This document shows, piece by piece, positions 29,009 to 36,603 of a DNA stretch of 64,000 nt. The DNA is taken from the NCBI RefSeq assembly GCF_020026925.1, contig NZ_JAIQDW010000017.1:35999-99998 (forward strand), written 5' to 3'. Below the pieces are notes generated by a model. It was not told where the DNA came from. It saw only the letters and a list, made by a program, of their open reading frames with translations, and searched no databases. This DNA is from Flavobacterium hibisci. Lineage in GTDB: Bacteria > Bacteroidota > Bacteroidia > Flavobacteriales > Flavobacteriaceae. The position numbers and the translations under genes were made by a program. Numbering within the stretch: the stretch's first letter is position 1; the number at the start of each line of letters is the position of its first letter.

Positions 29009-31192
29009 CTAAATTGCCTTATAACTTATTTTATATTCCACATTTGGTTGAACCGTTAACTGGTATTTATTCTTTGCCAATTCCGTAATCGTTCCAGAAC
29101 TGGCTTTTGGTTTGTTTTGACTCTCAATAATCAATTTTCCTTCGCCTTCAGAGGCTTTTACCTTAATCTCAGATTTACTCACATACAAAGCGACTTCTCC
29201 GTTTGGGGTTGGCACTTTTCCTTCCATCCATTGCTGCCCGCCTAAATTCGGTTTGATTTCATATTCAGCATAACCCGGAGCAGTTGGTTTTACACCCAAA
29301 TAATATTTTCCCAGCAAATAAATCGGGCTGGAACCCCAGGCGTGGCAAAGGCTTTTCCCATAAGGACGCCCATACATCTCTAAATGTTCCTTTCCTTTTT
29401 TGTTTGGGTTGTATTCTTCCCAAAAAGAAGTAGCGCCTTCTTTTAACATTCCGCCCCAATAGTCTTTCATTTCTTTCAGCACATAATCCTGTTCGCCCAT
29501 AGCACACAAGGCTTCCAGTTCGTAAAAACGCATGTAGGGTGTTGTGATTTGAAGAACGTCTTTATTGAGTAATACCTTATTTTTTATACTTTGTTTTTGT
29601 TCTTCGTCAAAATAATTGAAGAAAATACCAAACATATTAGCGTATCTGGTTACAATATCCTGCATTTTACCGTCGATACGCTGGTGCTTCATCACGTTTT
29701 CTTTCTTATCCCAAAAGACATCGAATAATTTGGTTTTTAAATCCGAAGCTAATTTTTGATATTCTTTCTGGTCATCCTTTTGATCTGCAATTTCAGCACT
29801 GACTGCCATAGCTTCTAAACTTCTTGCCAAAAGCATTTGCTCAAAACTAACCTCACCGGTTTTTGGTAATCCGTTTGCCCAGTCAATAAAAACCCAATCG
29901 CCTTCTAGTGGTTCCAGGAATCCGTTTTTATTTCTTCTTTCTAAGCAGAATTCCATCAGCGATTTCATTCTTGGGTAAAAAGTTTTAATGAATTTGGTAT
30001 CGCCTGTATGCAGATAGTAATCGTAAACGCCCACAAACCAATACAGCGAATAATCCATTATGATATTTACATGAGCCGTAACAGGATCTTTTCCGCGAAG
30101 TGCCAACAGCGTTCGTTCTACGGAAGCCGAATCAAAGAATAAATAATAATTCATCAAATAACTTTGATACGCATCGCCAGACCAGACCCAACGGTCGCGT
30201 TTAATTCCGTCTATAAAAAACTCACGTGACGTTAAATGCATGGTGTAAGCCGACACATCCCAAATTTTATTCAATTCCTGATCTGAAGATTTGAATGCAC
30301 CACGATAGTCTAATGGCAGATATTCATAAAGCATCGAAATAGAATCGTATTTTACCCCTGCATCTGCCTGTACCTGAACATAACGGAAGGCTTTTGAACC
30401 ATCATGTGTATAAGTTTCAGACTGTTTTCCATCAAAAGATAAATGATCTAAGGTTTCACATTTGGCAGAATCTAAGGCTTCTTCACGGGATTCTCCATAA
30501 TAAAGCGATACTTTTCCTTTGCCTTTTAAACCGTGGATTTTAATATAACCAAAGGTTTCTTTACCAAAATCTACCAACTGACCTGCTCCTATTTTTTCTG
30601 TTTTTTTCGCACTCAAAGGTTTGGTTGTCAGTTTAAATCCGGAAGGTTTATTTTCTGGCGAATTAAAATTCCAGGAACCAACAGGTACCCAAGGCGTACC
30701 GGATTGCTGTCCTTTTCCATTTTCGTCAATCCAAAGTTTATCTTCGTTGGTCACCTTCCAGGATGGATCCGATTTTACATACTTACCAGCAATATAAATA
30801 GCCGGCAGTACTTCCTGATTATAAACTTTAAAGGAAATTTTATGTTTCCCTGCAGGAATTTTTATTGATTTTGGCTGTCCGTAAATCTGAACACCATCTA
30901 AAAGTAATTGAAAAGGCCCTTCAGAGTAGATTTTCACTTCGTCTGGCACCGGAATATCCACTTCTGTTTGAAAAGTCACCAAAGCATACGGACTGTAATA
31001 TTGCCAAAGCGGTGGAAATACGGCTTCACGTTCTGTACGTCGTACCTGCATTTTATTGCTTAACCAAACTTCAAAATCGCCTGGATACCAAATCCATGTG
31101 GCAGGCTTATTTTCCTGGGCAAATATTAAAGCGGAGGAAAATAAAACTGTAAAAACAAATAATTTTTTAAAATTTTGAAATCGATTTCGCAT
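29009..31192 (-). CDS. GH78-type alpha-L-rhamnosidase
   Basis: Secreted protein of 727 residues (signal peptide LFVFTVLFSSALIFAQ). An N-terminal beta-region carries TWIWYPGDFEVWLSNK and EVDIPVPDEVKIYSEGPFQL. The (alpha/alpha)6 barrel then begins near residue 310. IDGIKRDRWVWSGDAYQSYL (about 326-345) corresponds to the catalytic-acid block of GH78; GDWVFIDWANGL and ATSFWEEYNPNKKGKEHLEM (about 588-607, candidate base Glu) follow. The C terminus is a small beta-domain. It should remove terminal L-rhamnose from pectin fragments. It appears to be the first gene of the long minus-strand enzyme block and has three CCTG direct repeats upstream. The short sequence GAAATCGATTTC at its 5' end is an exact palindrome inside the coding region. 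Confidence 0.87.
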   Translation of the reverse strand: MRNRFQNFKKLFVFTVLFSSALIFAQENKPATWIWYPGDFEVWLSNKMQVRRTEREAVFPPLWQYYSPYALVTFQTEVDIPVPDEVKIYSEGPFQLLLDGVQIYGQPKSIKIPAGKHKISFKVYNQEVLPAIYIAGKYVKSDPSWKVTNEDKLWIDENGKGQQSGTPWVPVGSWNFNSPENKPSGFKLTTKPLSAKKTEKIGAGQLVDFGKETFGYIKIHGLKGKGKVSLYYGESREEALDSAKCETLDHLSFDGKQSETYTHDGSKAFRYVQVQADAGVKYDSISMLYEYLPLDYRGAFKSSDQELNKIWDVSAYTMHLTSREFFIDGIKRDRWVWSGDAYQSYLMNYYLFFDSASVERTLLALRGKDPVTAHVNIIMDYSLYWFVGVYDYYLHTGDTKFIKTFYPRMKSLMEFCLERRNKNGFLEPLEGDWVFIDWANGLPKTGEVSFEQMLLARSLEAMAVSAEIADQKDDQKEYQKLASDLKTKLFDVFWDKKENVMKHQRIDGKMQDIVTRYANMFGIFFNYFDEEQKQSIKNKVLLNKDVLQITTPYMRFYELEALCAMGEQDYVLKEMKDYWGGMLKEGATSFWEEYNPNKKGKEHLEMYGRPYGKSLCHAWGSSPIYLLGKYYLGVKPTAPGYAEYEIKPNLGGQQWMEGKVPTPNGEVALYVSKSEIKVKASEGEGKLIIESQNKPKASSGTITELAKNKYQLTVQPNVEYKISYKAI

Positions 31193-31210
31193 AAAATGAT
31201 ATTTTGGGTT

Positions 31211-31218
31211 TAAAAATA
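31211..31218 (-). promoter_or_regulatory. Candidate -7 box of the GH78 gene (TATTTTTA)
   Basis: The minus strand reads TATTTTTA, 7 of 8 to TAnnTTTG. It is 23 bases downstream of the last CAGG repeat, the same distance as upstream of susC. The gene starts at 31192, so the leader would be very short. No -33 TTTG is seen. Confidence 0.4.
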
Positions 31219-31241
31219 AGTGTTTCTTTTACATTTCATAA

Positions 31242-31265
31242 CCTGTACTATCCTGTACCGTCCTG
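31242..31265 (-). promoter_or_regulatory. CCTG direct repeats upstream of GH78 (site B, three units)
   Basis: The plus strand has CCTG at 31242, 31252 and 31262, each ten bases apart; the first two are CCTGTA. This is the best copy of the motif shared with the susC upstream region (8459-8472) and the region before the beta-helix/mutarotase gene (43512-43525). Confidence 0.6.
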
Positions 31266-31435
31266 AAATTAACAAAAAATTGCTGTTTTGAAAGAATTTT
31301 AAATACAATTTGAACAGCTGTTGGGCTACAAAAAATAAAACCCTAAAGTAAACTTAAAAATAGAGAAATATCTGAACAGTCAGATCAAGAAGTTATCTGA
31401 AATTAGAACTGCTTATTATTTTAATTTAAACACAA

Positions 31436-32233
31436 TTATAATTTCTGATCTTCTAAAATATAATTAGCAGGTGTTGTGCCCAAGTGTTTTTTGAACATAT
31501 AAATAAAAGCACTGGCAGTTTCGTAACCCAAATCGAGTGCGATTTCTTTTATGGATTGTTTCTCGCCCAGTCGTTTTATGGCTTCGAGCAATTTTAAGCG
31601 GGTACGCCAGTCGCTGAAATTCATTCCGAGTTCTTTGATGAATAGTCTGGATAAGGTTCTGCTGCTCATAAAAGAAATTTCGGCATAATGGTCAATCGTG
31701 TTTTTACTGGCGACATCGTTAAGTAAAAGTTCGACTACTTTTTGCAGTCTTTCATGATTGGTGGTAGGCAGAAAAGTAGCGCTTGGTTCAATTAAGGCGA
31801 GTTCATCCAGAAACACATGGATGATTCTTCTTTTTGCAGGTGTAATGTCCCCATTTGTTCCAAAAGAAATGATTTTGAAAAGCAGTTGTTTTAAAAATAC
31901 TGAAATATCAAATGAGAAACTGGCAGTCGGCAGTCCTTCTGTAAAGGAAGGGTCAATAAAAACGCTATACAGATTGACATCTTTCTGAAACGAAACCTGA
32001 TGCTCCACCCCGCCCGGAATCCAAAGTCCCTGTAACGGATTGACCACCCAAATCTGATTATCGACTACCACATTCATCACTCCGCTTGTGGCATAAATAA
32101 GCTGTGCCCGCGGGTGCGAATGCGATATACAAACAGCATCGGTTACCATTTCGGTATACCCTGTAACTGGTAACTCAGGATTTATTTGGAATCCAAAATC
32201 AACAACTTTATATGTCCGAACATCGTTATTCAT
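31436..32233 (-). CDS. AraC-family transcriptional regulator with cupin sensor domain
   Basis: A protein of 265 residues. The N-terminal half is a cupin: SHSHPRAQLIYATSGVMNVV (about 32-51) and GLWIPGGVEHQVSFQKDVNL (about 69-88), with His residues fit for metal or ligand binding. The C-terminal 100 residues hold the two AraC helix-turn-helix units: YAEISFMSSRTLSRLFIKEL and IKEIALDLGYETASAFIYMF plus the typical LGTTPANY ending. It is cytosolic. It is divergent from the MFS gene at 32334 across a 100-base gap with a perfect palindrome, so it probably controls that gene and itself. It is also the nearest regulator to the GH78 gene, but nothing shows that it binds the CCTG repeats. A TATATTTG box lies at 32238-32245, very close to the start codon. 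Confidence 0.92.
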   Translation of the reverse strand: MNNDVRTYKVVDFGFQINPELPVTGYTEMVTDAVCISHSHPRAQLIYATSGVMNVVVDNQIWVVNPLQGLWIPGGVEHQVSFQKDVNLYSVFIDPSFTEGLPTASFSFDISVFLKQLLFKIISFGTNGDITPAKRRIIHVFLDELALIEPSATFLPTTNHERLQKVVELLLNDVASKNTIDHYAEISFMSSRTLSRLFIKELGMNFSDWRTRLKLLEAIKRLGEKQSIKEIALDLGYETASAFIYMFKKHLGTTPANYILEDQKL

Positions 32234-32287
32234 TGTCCAAATATAGTAATTAAGACATTGCTATTTCTTTTCACCTTTGTAAAAAAT

Positions 32288-32303
32288 AATAACAGCTGTT
32301 ATT
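32288..32303. promoter_or_regulatory. Perfect 16-bp palindrome between AraC and MFS genes
   Basis: AATAACAGCTGTTATT is a perfect palindrome centred in the divergent promoter. It lies between TTTG (32275-32278, candidate -33) and TATTTTAA (about 32300-32307, imperfect -7) for the MFS gene. A likely regulator-binding site. Confidence 0.45.
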
Positions 32304-32333
32304 TTAAATCATTTTAAAATCTGAAAATAACTC

Positions 32334-33548
32334 ATGGAAACCATTAAAGCTAATCCTGAAATAGTCAAAAAAACCACGTATTCAATCTTATTCATCATCA
32401 GTTTTTCACATCTGATCAATGATCTTTTACAGGCGGTGGTTCCGTCCATTTATCCGTTACTTAAGGCAAATTTCAATTTAAGCTTTTCTCAAATAGGAAT
32501 TATAACTTTTACCTATCAGATTGTTGCTTCTATCCTGCAGCCTTTTGTGGGAATGTACACCGACAAAAAATCGAAACCTTATTCATTGATTATCGGAATG
32601 TGTTTTACCATGACCGGTTTATTCCTTGTTTCAATTGCTTCGAGTTTTACTTACCTTTTATTATCTGTGAGTTTAATCGGAATTGGGTCTTCGATTTTCC
32701 ATCCCGAATCTTCCCGTGTGGCGCATCTGGCTTCGGGTGGTAAAAAAGGACTGGCGCAGTCTATCTTTCAGTTAGGCGGAAATGCCGGAAGTGCCATCGG
32801 ACCTTTGTTAGCTGCTTTTATAATTATTCCGCACGGTCAAAGTTATATTGCGTGGTTTTGCCTTATTGCTTTGATCGGAATTTTTGCTTTATATAAAATT
32901 GCACTTTGGTACACAGCACATTTAGCTGAAAGAATGGCTAATAAATCGGCTCTTAAAATTGAAACGCATCATTTGTCTAAAAACAGAGTAATTGCTTCGA
33001 TGGTTATTTTATTGGTTTTGATTTTCTCAAAATATTTCTACATGGCCAGTATTACGAGTTATTACACTTTCTTTTTGATTGATAAATTTCATATTTCGAT
33101 TCAGCAGTCGCAGGTGTATTTATTTTTATTTTCGGGAGCAGTTGCTGCAGGAACTTTGATTGGCGGACCAATTGGCGATCGGTTTGGAAGAAAATATGTT
33201 ATCTGGATTTCTATACTAGGTGTTGCACCATTTACGCTTTTATTGCCTTACGTTTCACTATTTTGGGTTGGAATTTTATCTGTAATTATTGGTCTGATAC
33301 TTTCATCAGCGTTCTCCGCAATTTTGGTTTATGCTACCGAATTAATGCCCGGAAAAGTTGGTTTAGTTGCCGGTCTTTTCTTCGGATTTGCTTTCGGAAT
33401 GGGTGGGTTGGGTTCTGCGGTTTTAGGAAAAATTGCTGATGCAACGAGTATCGAATATGTTTTTAAAATTTGTGCGTTTTTGCCTTTGATTGGGGTTATT
33501 ACCGGATTTTTACCTAATATTGAAGGAAAGAAAAAAAGTTCTAATTAA
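32334..33548 (+). CDS. MFS transporter, fosmidomycin-resistance (Fsr)-like
   Basis: Inner-membrane protein of 404 residues with about twelve hydrophobic segments. The first block LLQAVVPSIYPLLKANFNLS and the loop GMYTDKKSKPYSLIIGMC (MFS motif A type) are typical of Fsr-like exporters. Further blocks are SSIFHPESSRVAHLASGGKK, GGPIGDRFGRKYVIWISILG (second motif A) and GLFFGFAFGMGGLGSAVLGK. Members are usually annotated as drug or small-molecule effluxers, so a direct role in pectin use is not evident. It is divergent from an AraC regulator, a common arrangement for inducible efflux. The 3' end of this gene and some downstream bases are duplicated in degraded form at 36239-36300. Confidence 0.9.
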   Translation: METIKANPEIVKKTTYSILFIISFSHLINDLLQAVVPSIYPLLKANFNLSFSQIGIITFTYQIVASILQPFVGMYTDKKSKPYSLIIGMCFTMTGLFLVSIASSFTYLLLSVSLIGIGSSIFHPESSRVAHLASGGKKGLAQSIFQLGGNAGSAIGPLLAAFIIIPHGQSYIAWFCLIALIGIFALYKIALWYTAHLAERMANKSALKIETHHLSKNRVIASMVILLVLIFSKYFYMASITSYYTFFLIDKFHISIQQSQVYLFLFSGAVAAGTLIGGPIGDRFGRKYVIWISILGVAPFTLLLPYVSLFWVGILSVIIGLILSSAFSAILVYATELMPGKVGLVAGLFFGFAFGMGGLGSAVLGKIADATSIEYVFKICAFLPLIGVITGFLPNIEGKKKSSN

Positions 33549-33556
33549 TTTTTAAT

Positions 33557-33632
33557 CTCGCAAAGTCGCGAAGTCGCAAGGTTTTCTTTTTAAGTTTTTG
33601 AAATAAACTTTGCGCTTTTGCGACTTTGCGAG
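33557..33632. repeat. Inverted repeat CTCGCAAAGTCGC
   Basis: The 13-bp arms at 33557-33569 and 33620-33632 are perfectly complementary. It lies in the convergent gap after the MFS gene. The beginning of the sequence matches the degraded copy near 36281-36300. Confidence 0.55.
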
Positions 33633-33659
33633 CAACATTCCAGCATTTCAATTAATAAA

Positions 33660-33693
33660 AAACACATAGTCATCTCTTGAAGACTATGTGTTT
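33660..33693. terminator. Bidirectional terminator between MFS and M23-like genes
   Basis: Arms AAACACATAGTC and GACTATGTGTTT with a T-run on the right and an A-run on the left, between converging genes. A good intrinsic terminator for the MFS gene and also usable by the minus-strand gene. Confidence 0.7.
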
Positions 33694-33697
33694 TTTG

Positions 33698-34564
33698 TTA
33701 TTCCTGAAGCCTGATACTATCATTATAAGTCACGACATATTCTCTTTTGTCTAATAATTTTCCGATTCCTTTTTGAGTTAGAAAATTAGGACTAAAAGCA
33801 ACTTCAGTGCCTCTGAAATTATTTTTGTTTTTTTCGTATTGTTCATGATAATAAACGTTGAAAACAAATTTAAACCAGTCATTATCGCCTGTGTCCATCA
33901 AACCCAGTTCAGTTTGCGAATCAACTTTTTGACCTGGCGTCACCCAAATTGCTTTTTCATTAAGTCCCGAATAATTAGCAAAAGTTCCATCGGCATGTTC
34001 TATCACAACTCGCTTCCTTTGTATAGTCGTCACCATTTTAGTTATTTCGTCGTAATTAGATTCCGAAAAATCTCCAATAAAAACAACAGTCCCTTTTCTC
34101 ATGCTGTAAATAGTGTCCTGATTTTTTGAATACACAAGATAACTTTTCCATCTTTCAGGACTGATGTCTTTTCGGGTAATGGCATAAATTTTCACAACTT
34201 TGCCCTTCTTAAAAGGAAGCGTGTAGGTAATATTCGGATTTACAGTTGGATTTAAATATCCCTGTGTTGTAGAATAGCTGTACGAAAAATCAATTTTTTT
34301 ATTTTTATTGATTGGCTTTAACGTAAAAAGCAATCCTGAATCTGCAGTTGCATTAAACTTTGTACCACTCACTTCTGTATTTTGCAACTTTCCGAAATTA
34401 AAATTCACAATATAACTGCCTGCTGCTGCTTTTGTATAAGTAAAGTCCACACTATTGTCAGCATTTTTAATCGGTACAACAATAACTTTTCCTGATTGCG
34501 AGTATATATGATTAGTAACAATTACAGAAAAAATTAGTACAATTAACACTTTATAGTTCGACAT
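33698..34564 (-). CDS. Degenerate M23 (LytM)-like secreted protein
   Basis: A protein of 288 residues with a signal peptide (VLIVLIFSVIVTNHIYSQ). A beta-rich N-terminal half (KIDFSYSYSTTQGYLNPTVN) precedes an M23-like core at about 150-250: MRKGTVVFIGDF, VVIEHADGTFANYSGL, VTPGQKVDSQTELGLMDTGD. Active M23 peptidases need His and Asp ligands and an HxH motif. Here HADG survives, but the expected Y-x-H-L is YSGL and the HLHF block is WFKFVF, so zinc binding is probably lost. Such inactive LytM domains often regulate other hydrolases or act as structural adaptors. It lies downstream of the PL9 gene on the same strand; no link to pectin is evident. Confidence 0.72.
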   Translation of the reverse strand: MSNYKVLIVLIFSVIVTNHIYSQSGKVIVVPIKNADNSVDFTYTKAAAGSYIVNFNFGKLQNTEVSGTKFNATADSGLLFTLKPINKNKKIDFSYSYSTTQGYLNPTVNPNITYTLPFKKGKVVKIYAITRKDISPERWKSYLVYSKNQDTIYSMRKGTVVFIGDFSESNYDEITKMVTTIQRKRVVIEHADGTFANYSGLNEKAIWVTPGQKVDSQTELGLMDTGDNDWFKFVFNVYYHEQYEKNKNNFRGTEVAFSPNFLTQKGIGKLLDKREYVVTYNDSIRLQE

Positions 34565-34614
34565 ATTTTTCTTATTTAATTTTAAAAGTGAAAGTAATAA
34601 AAATTTACAAATGC

Positions 34615-36129
34615 CTAATCCTTAATGATTCGTTTACTAATTTTATTTGTATCAGTTGTGAAAGTCAATACATAAACTCCGGCAGGAAGATTTTCTAAAT
34701 CTAAAATTTGCGTTTGCTCATTCATATTCTTGTTCAGAATTAATTTACCTGATAAATCAAATAATTCAATTACGGCTTCTTTTGCTATTTCATTTTCTAA
34801 TTCAATAGTAAGGATGTTTTTTACCGGATTTGGATAGTAATTAAATGTAAAAACTGAATTGGTATCTTCTATTGTTTCTTCAGCTAAATCTGTATTTATT
34901 TTTTTAGCGGTTGTAAAATTACTTTCGGAATAACCTAAATCAGGATTACTGCCGGAATACGAAAGACCAACATTTGTCCCTTTGTCAATCAGATCGCTTC
35001 CCTGAACTAATTTGAAAGGCAAGTTAATTGGAAGATCACCATTTGACTGTCGGGCTCCGATGGCAAGTGAAGTACTGGTACTTGTAAAATCTGCAGTGCT
35101 TACAGTGACACTTAAATTCCACGAGTTGTTTTGCTGTGTAGCGTTTGAAATAGAAATTGTTCCGGATAATGAAATATTATTTTTGAAAATATGTTTCTTT
35201 CCTGATTGCACCGGATTACCAAAACCAAAGTTGATGTTGTTCCCGAATCCGGTACAATTGTATACTGTTATGCTTCCCGTATTGTTGTTCTGATCGAATC
35301 CTTTTTTTGGATGCCCTATCGCAACACATCGGGTGAGTACATTGTCTGCCGGAACAGAATTTCCTCCTACTTTAAAACCATTTCCGTTTCCGGTAAAACC
35401 TCCGTAATTCCATACATCAACTCCGTTTCTGATCGCCCAGCAGTTTTCGAAAGTTACTTTTTGGGTACTGTCAAAACAATCGTATCCGTCATCTGAATTT
35501 TCCCAGGCACGGCAGTTGATGAATTTATTTCCGGGTCCCTGAGTTTGTTTTGGTCCAAAACCGTCAGCCATGCTCCCTTTTTTTTTAGGATCATAATTTC
35601 TGTACGCATCGCAGTTTTTTACTGTGGTATTTGAACCACCTTTGTTAATTTCGAGACCGGTATTTCGATTGTTGTAAAAAGCACAATTTTCAAAAGTAGT
35701 ATTAGAACCTGTTACATACGCACCCTGATAACCTGCTCTTGTAATAGCGATTCCTTTAAAACTCCAATAAGACCCTGTAATGCTAAAACCATACGAATCC
35801 TGTACCCATTCCTGATCCGGAAACGAAAAATCTATTACGGCTCTTCCGTTATTTACACACTCTACCTTGATCGGACTTGCTGAAGTTCCTGATTTTGTAA
35901 ACGAAATAGTGTTTTTTGCACCGGCAGTATACGCAATAGTATAAGTTCCGGCTTGTAATAAAATAACATCTCCGGCAACGGCTTTGCCAACAGCGGTTTT
36001 AAAATTCATAGCGCTAGTGAAACTCGAACCCGAATTAGTAGCGTTTCCGGTCGGTGTTACATAATAAGTAGCTGCTGAAACTGATGCCGATACCAAAAGG
36101 GACAGCATTAAATAGTAGATTTTTTTCAT
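34615..36129 (-). CDS. PL9 pectate lyase with T9SS C-terminal sorting domain
   Basis: Secreted endo-lyase of 504 residues. Signal peptide YYLMLSLLVSASVSAATYYV. The parallel beta-helix runs from about 30 to 390 with YYVTPTGNATNSGSSFTSAM and GDVILLQAGTY. The active-site region WENSDDGYDCFDSTQKVTFE (about 211-230) has the Asp cluster that binds calcium in characterised PL9 lyases, and GNGNGFKVGGNS (about 249-260) holds the Lys that acts as base. The last 75 residues, FNYYPNPVKNILTIELEN to KISKRIIKD, form a type A T9SS sorting domain, so the protein is exported to the cell surface or medium. It should cut de-esterified homogalacturonan outside the cell. It is the only clear T9SS substrate in the window. 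The upstream gap has near-palindromes but no CCTG repeats. Confidence 0.92.
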   Translation of the reverse strand: MKKIYYLMLSLLVSASVSAATYYVTPTGNATNSGSSFTSAMNFKTAVGKAVAGDVILLQAGTYTIAYTAGAKNTISFTKSGTSASPIKVECVNNGRAVIDFSFPDQEWVQDSYGFSITGSYWSFKGIAITRAGYQGAYVTGSNTTFENCAFYNNRNTGLEINKGGSNTTVKNCDAYRNYDPKKKGSMADGFGPKQTQGPGNKFINCRAWENSDDGYDCFDSTQKVTFENCWAIRNGVDVWNYGGFTGNGNGFKVGGNSVPADNVLTRCVAIGHPKKGFDQNNNTGSITVYNCTGFGNNINFGFGNPVQSGKKHIFKNNISLSGTISISNATQQNNSWNLSVTVSTADFTSTSTSLAIGARQSNGDLPINLPFKLVQGSDLIDKGTNVGLSYSGSNPDLGYSESNFTTAKKINTDLAEETIEDTNSVFTFNYYPNPVKNILTIELENEIAKEAVIELFDLSGKLILNKNMNEQTQILDLENLPAGVYVLTFTTDTNKISKRIIKD

Positions 36130-36222
36130 AAGTTTTGTGTTAGTTTGAACAGCACAAGGTACTTATGGTTTTTTATAAAAATATTGAATTAATTCAATGG
36201 TTTTGGTAAAATTTGATTTGTT

Positions 36223-36236
36223 TGTTCGTACGAGCA
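36223..36236. promoter_or_regulatory. Candidate operator upstream of PL9
   Basis: TGTTCGTACGAGCA is a palindrome with one mismatch, of a size usual for LacI-type operators. A second palindrome, TTGAATTAATTCAA, lies at 36184-36197, nearer the gene. Both are unproven. Confidence 0.3.
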
Positions 36237-36238
36237 GG

Positions 36239-36280
36239 GGATTTTTGCAGAATATTGAAGGAAAAAAGAAGGTTGAGTAA
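36239..36280 (+). pseudogene. 3' remnant of an Fsr-like MFS transporter gene
   Basis: Translation gives GFLQNIEGKKKVE and a stop, against GFLPNIEGKKKSSN and a stop at the end of the MFS gene (33504-33548). The similarity continues past the stop codon (TTTTTAATCT then CGCAA or TGCAA). No upstream part of the gene is present. It is therefore the tail of a second copy of the MFS gene or the far end of a duplicated segment. Confidence 0.7.
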
Positions 36281-36351
36281 TTTTTAATCTTGCAATACCG
36301 ATAGCTATCGGGAGCTAAGACGCAAAGTTTTTATTTAAAAAGTAAGTTTTT

Positions 36352-36482
36352 AATTGCGTCCAGCTTTAGCTGGATGAAAAGTAATATAAAACTCAAAAGG
36401 CTTTAGCCAAATTATAGATATTTTGGCTAAAGCCTTTTCTATTCTTACTACATATTTCTCCAGTTAAAACTGGAGGCAATTC
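36352..36482. repeat. Nested palindromic repeat (copy 2)
   Basis: It starts TAATTGCGTCCAGCTTTAGC and ends CTCCAGTTAAAACTGGAGGC AATTC, with inner arms AAAAGGCTTTAGCCAAA (36395-36411) and its complement (36422-36438). It shares the middle and inner layers with 18624-18749; the left arm is partly degraded here. It directly abuts the XRE gene remnant. Confidence 0.7.
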
Positions 36483-36490
36483 ATTTATGT

Positions 36491-36603
36491 AAAACGGTAT
36501 CGACTGTTTTGCGGTGGTGTAAAAATGAAGTTCACCCTTCTATTGAAACGCTTTATGAAATTTCTATATATTTGAAGGTTGATATTCGGGAGTTGTTGGA
36601 TAA
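36491..36603 (+). pseudogene. C-terminal remnant of an XRE-family HTH regulator
   Basis: In frame from 36491 the translation reads KTVSTVLRWCKNEVHPSIET and then LYEISIYLKVDIRELLDN. This is the second half of a Cro/C1-type helix-turn-helix of the kind found in small Bacteroidota regulators (recognition helix STVxRWxxNEVxPS and ending DIRELL). No upstream coding part remains because a palindromic repeat lies directly before it. The reading frame runs straight into the 3' end of the convergent HEPN gene, so both ends of the original gene have been lost or replaced. Non-functional. Confidence 0.8.

Larger units (their letters stand above)
36130..36603. other. Scarred intergenic region between PL9 and HEPN genes
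   Basis: This 474-base gap contains no intact gene. From left to right it has the PL9 promoter area, a candidate palindrome (36223-36236), a 3' remnant of an MFS gene (36239-36280), a dispersed palindromic repeat (36352-36482) and the end of an XRE regulator gene (36491-36603). It looks like a hotspot of recombination. Confidence 0.65.

Noticed and set aside
29265..29507. Short minus-strand frame inside the GH78 gene
   Set aside because: A different frame within a well-supported gene.
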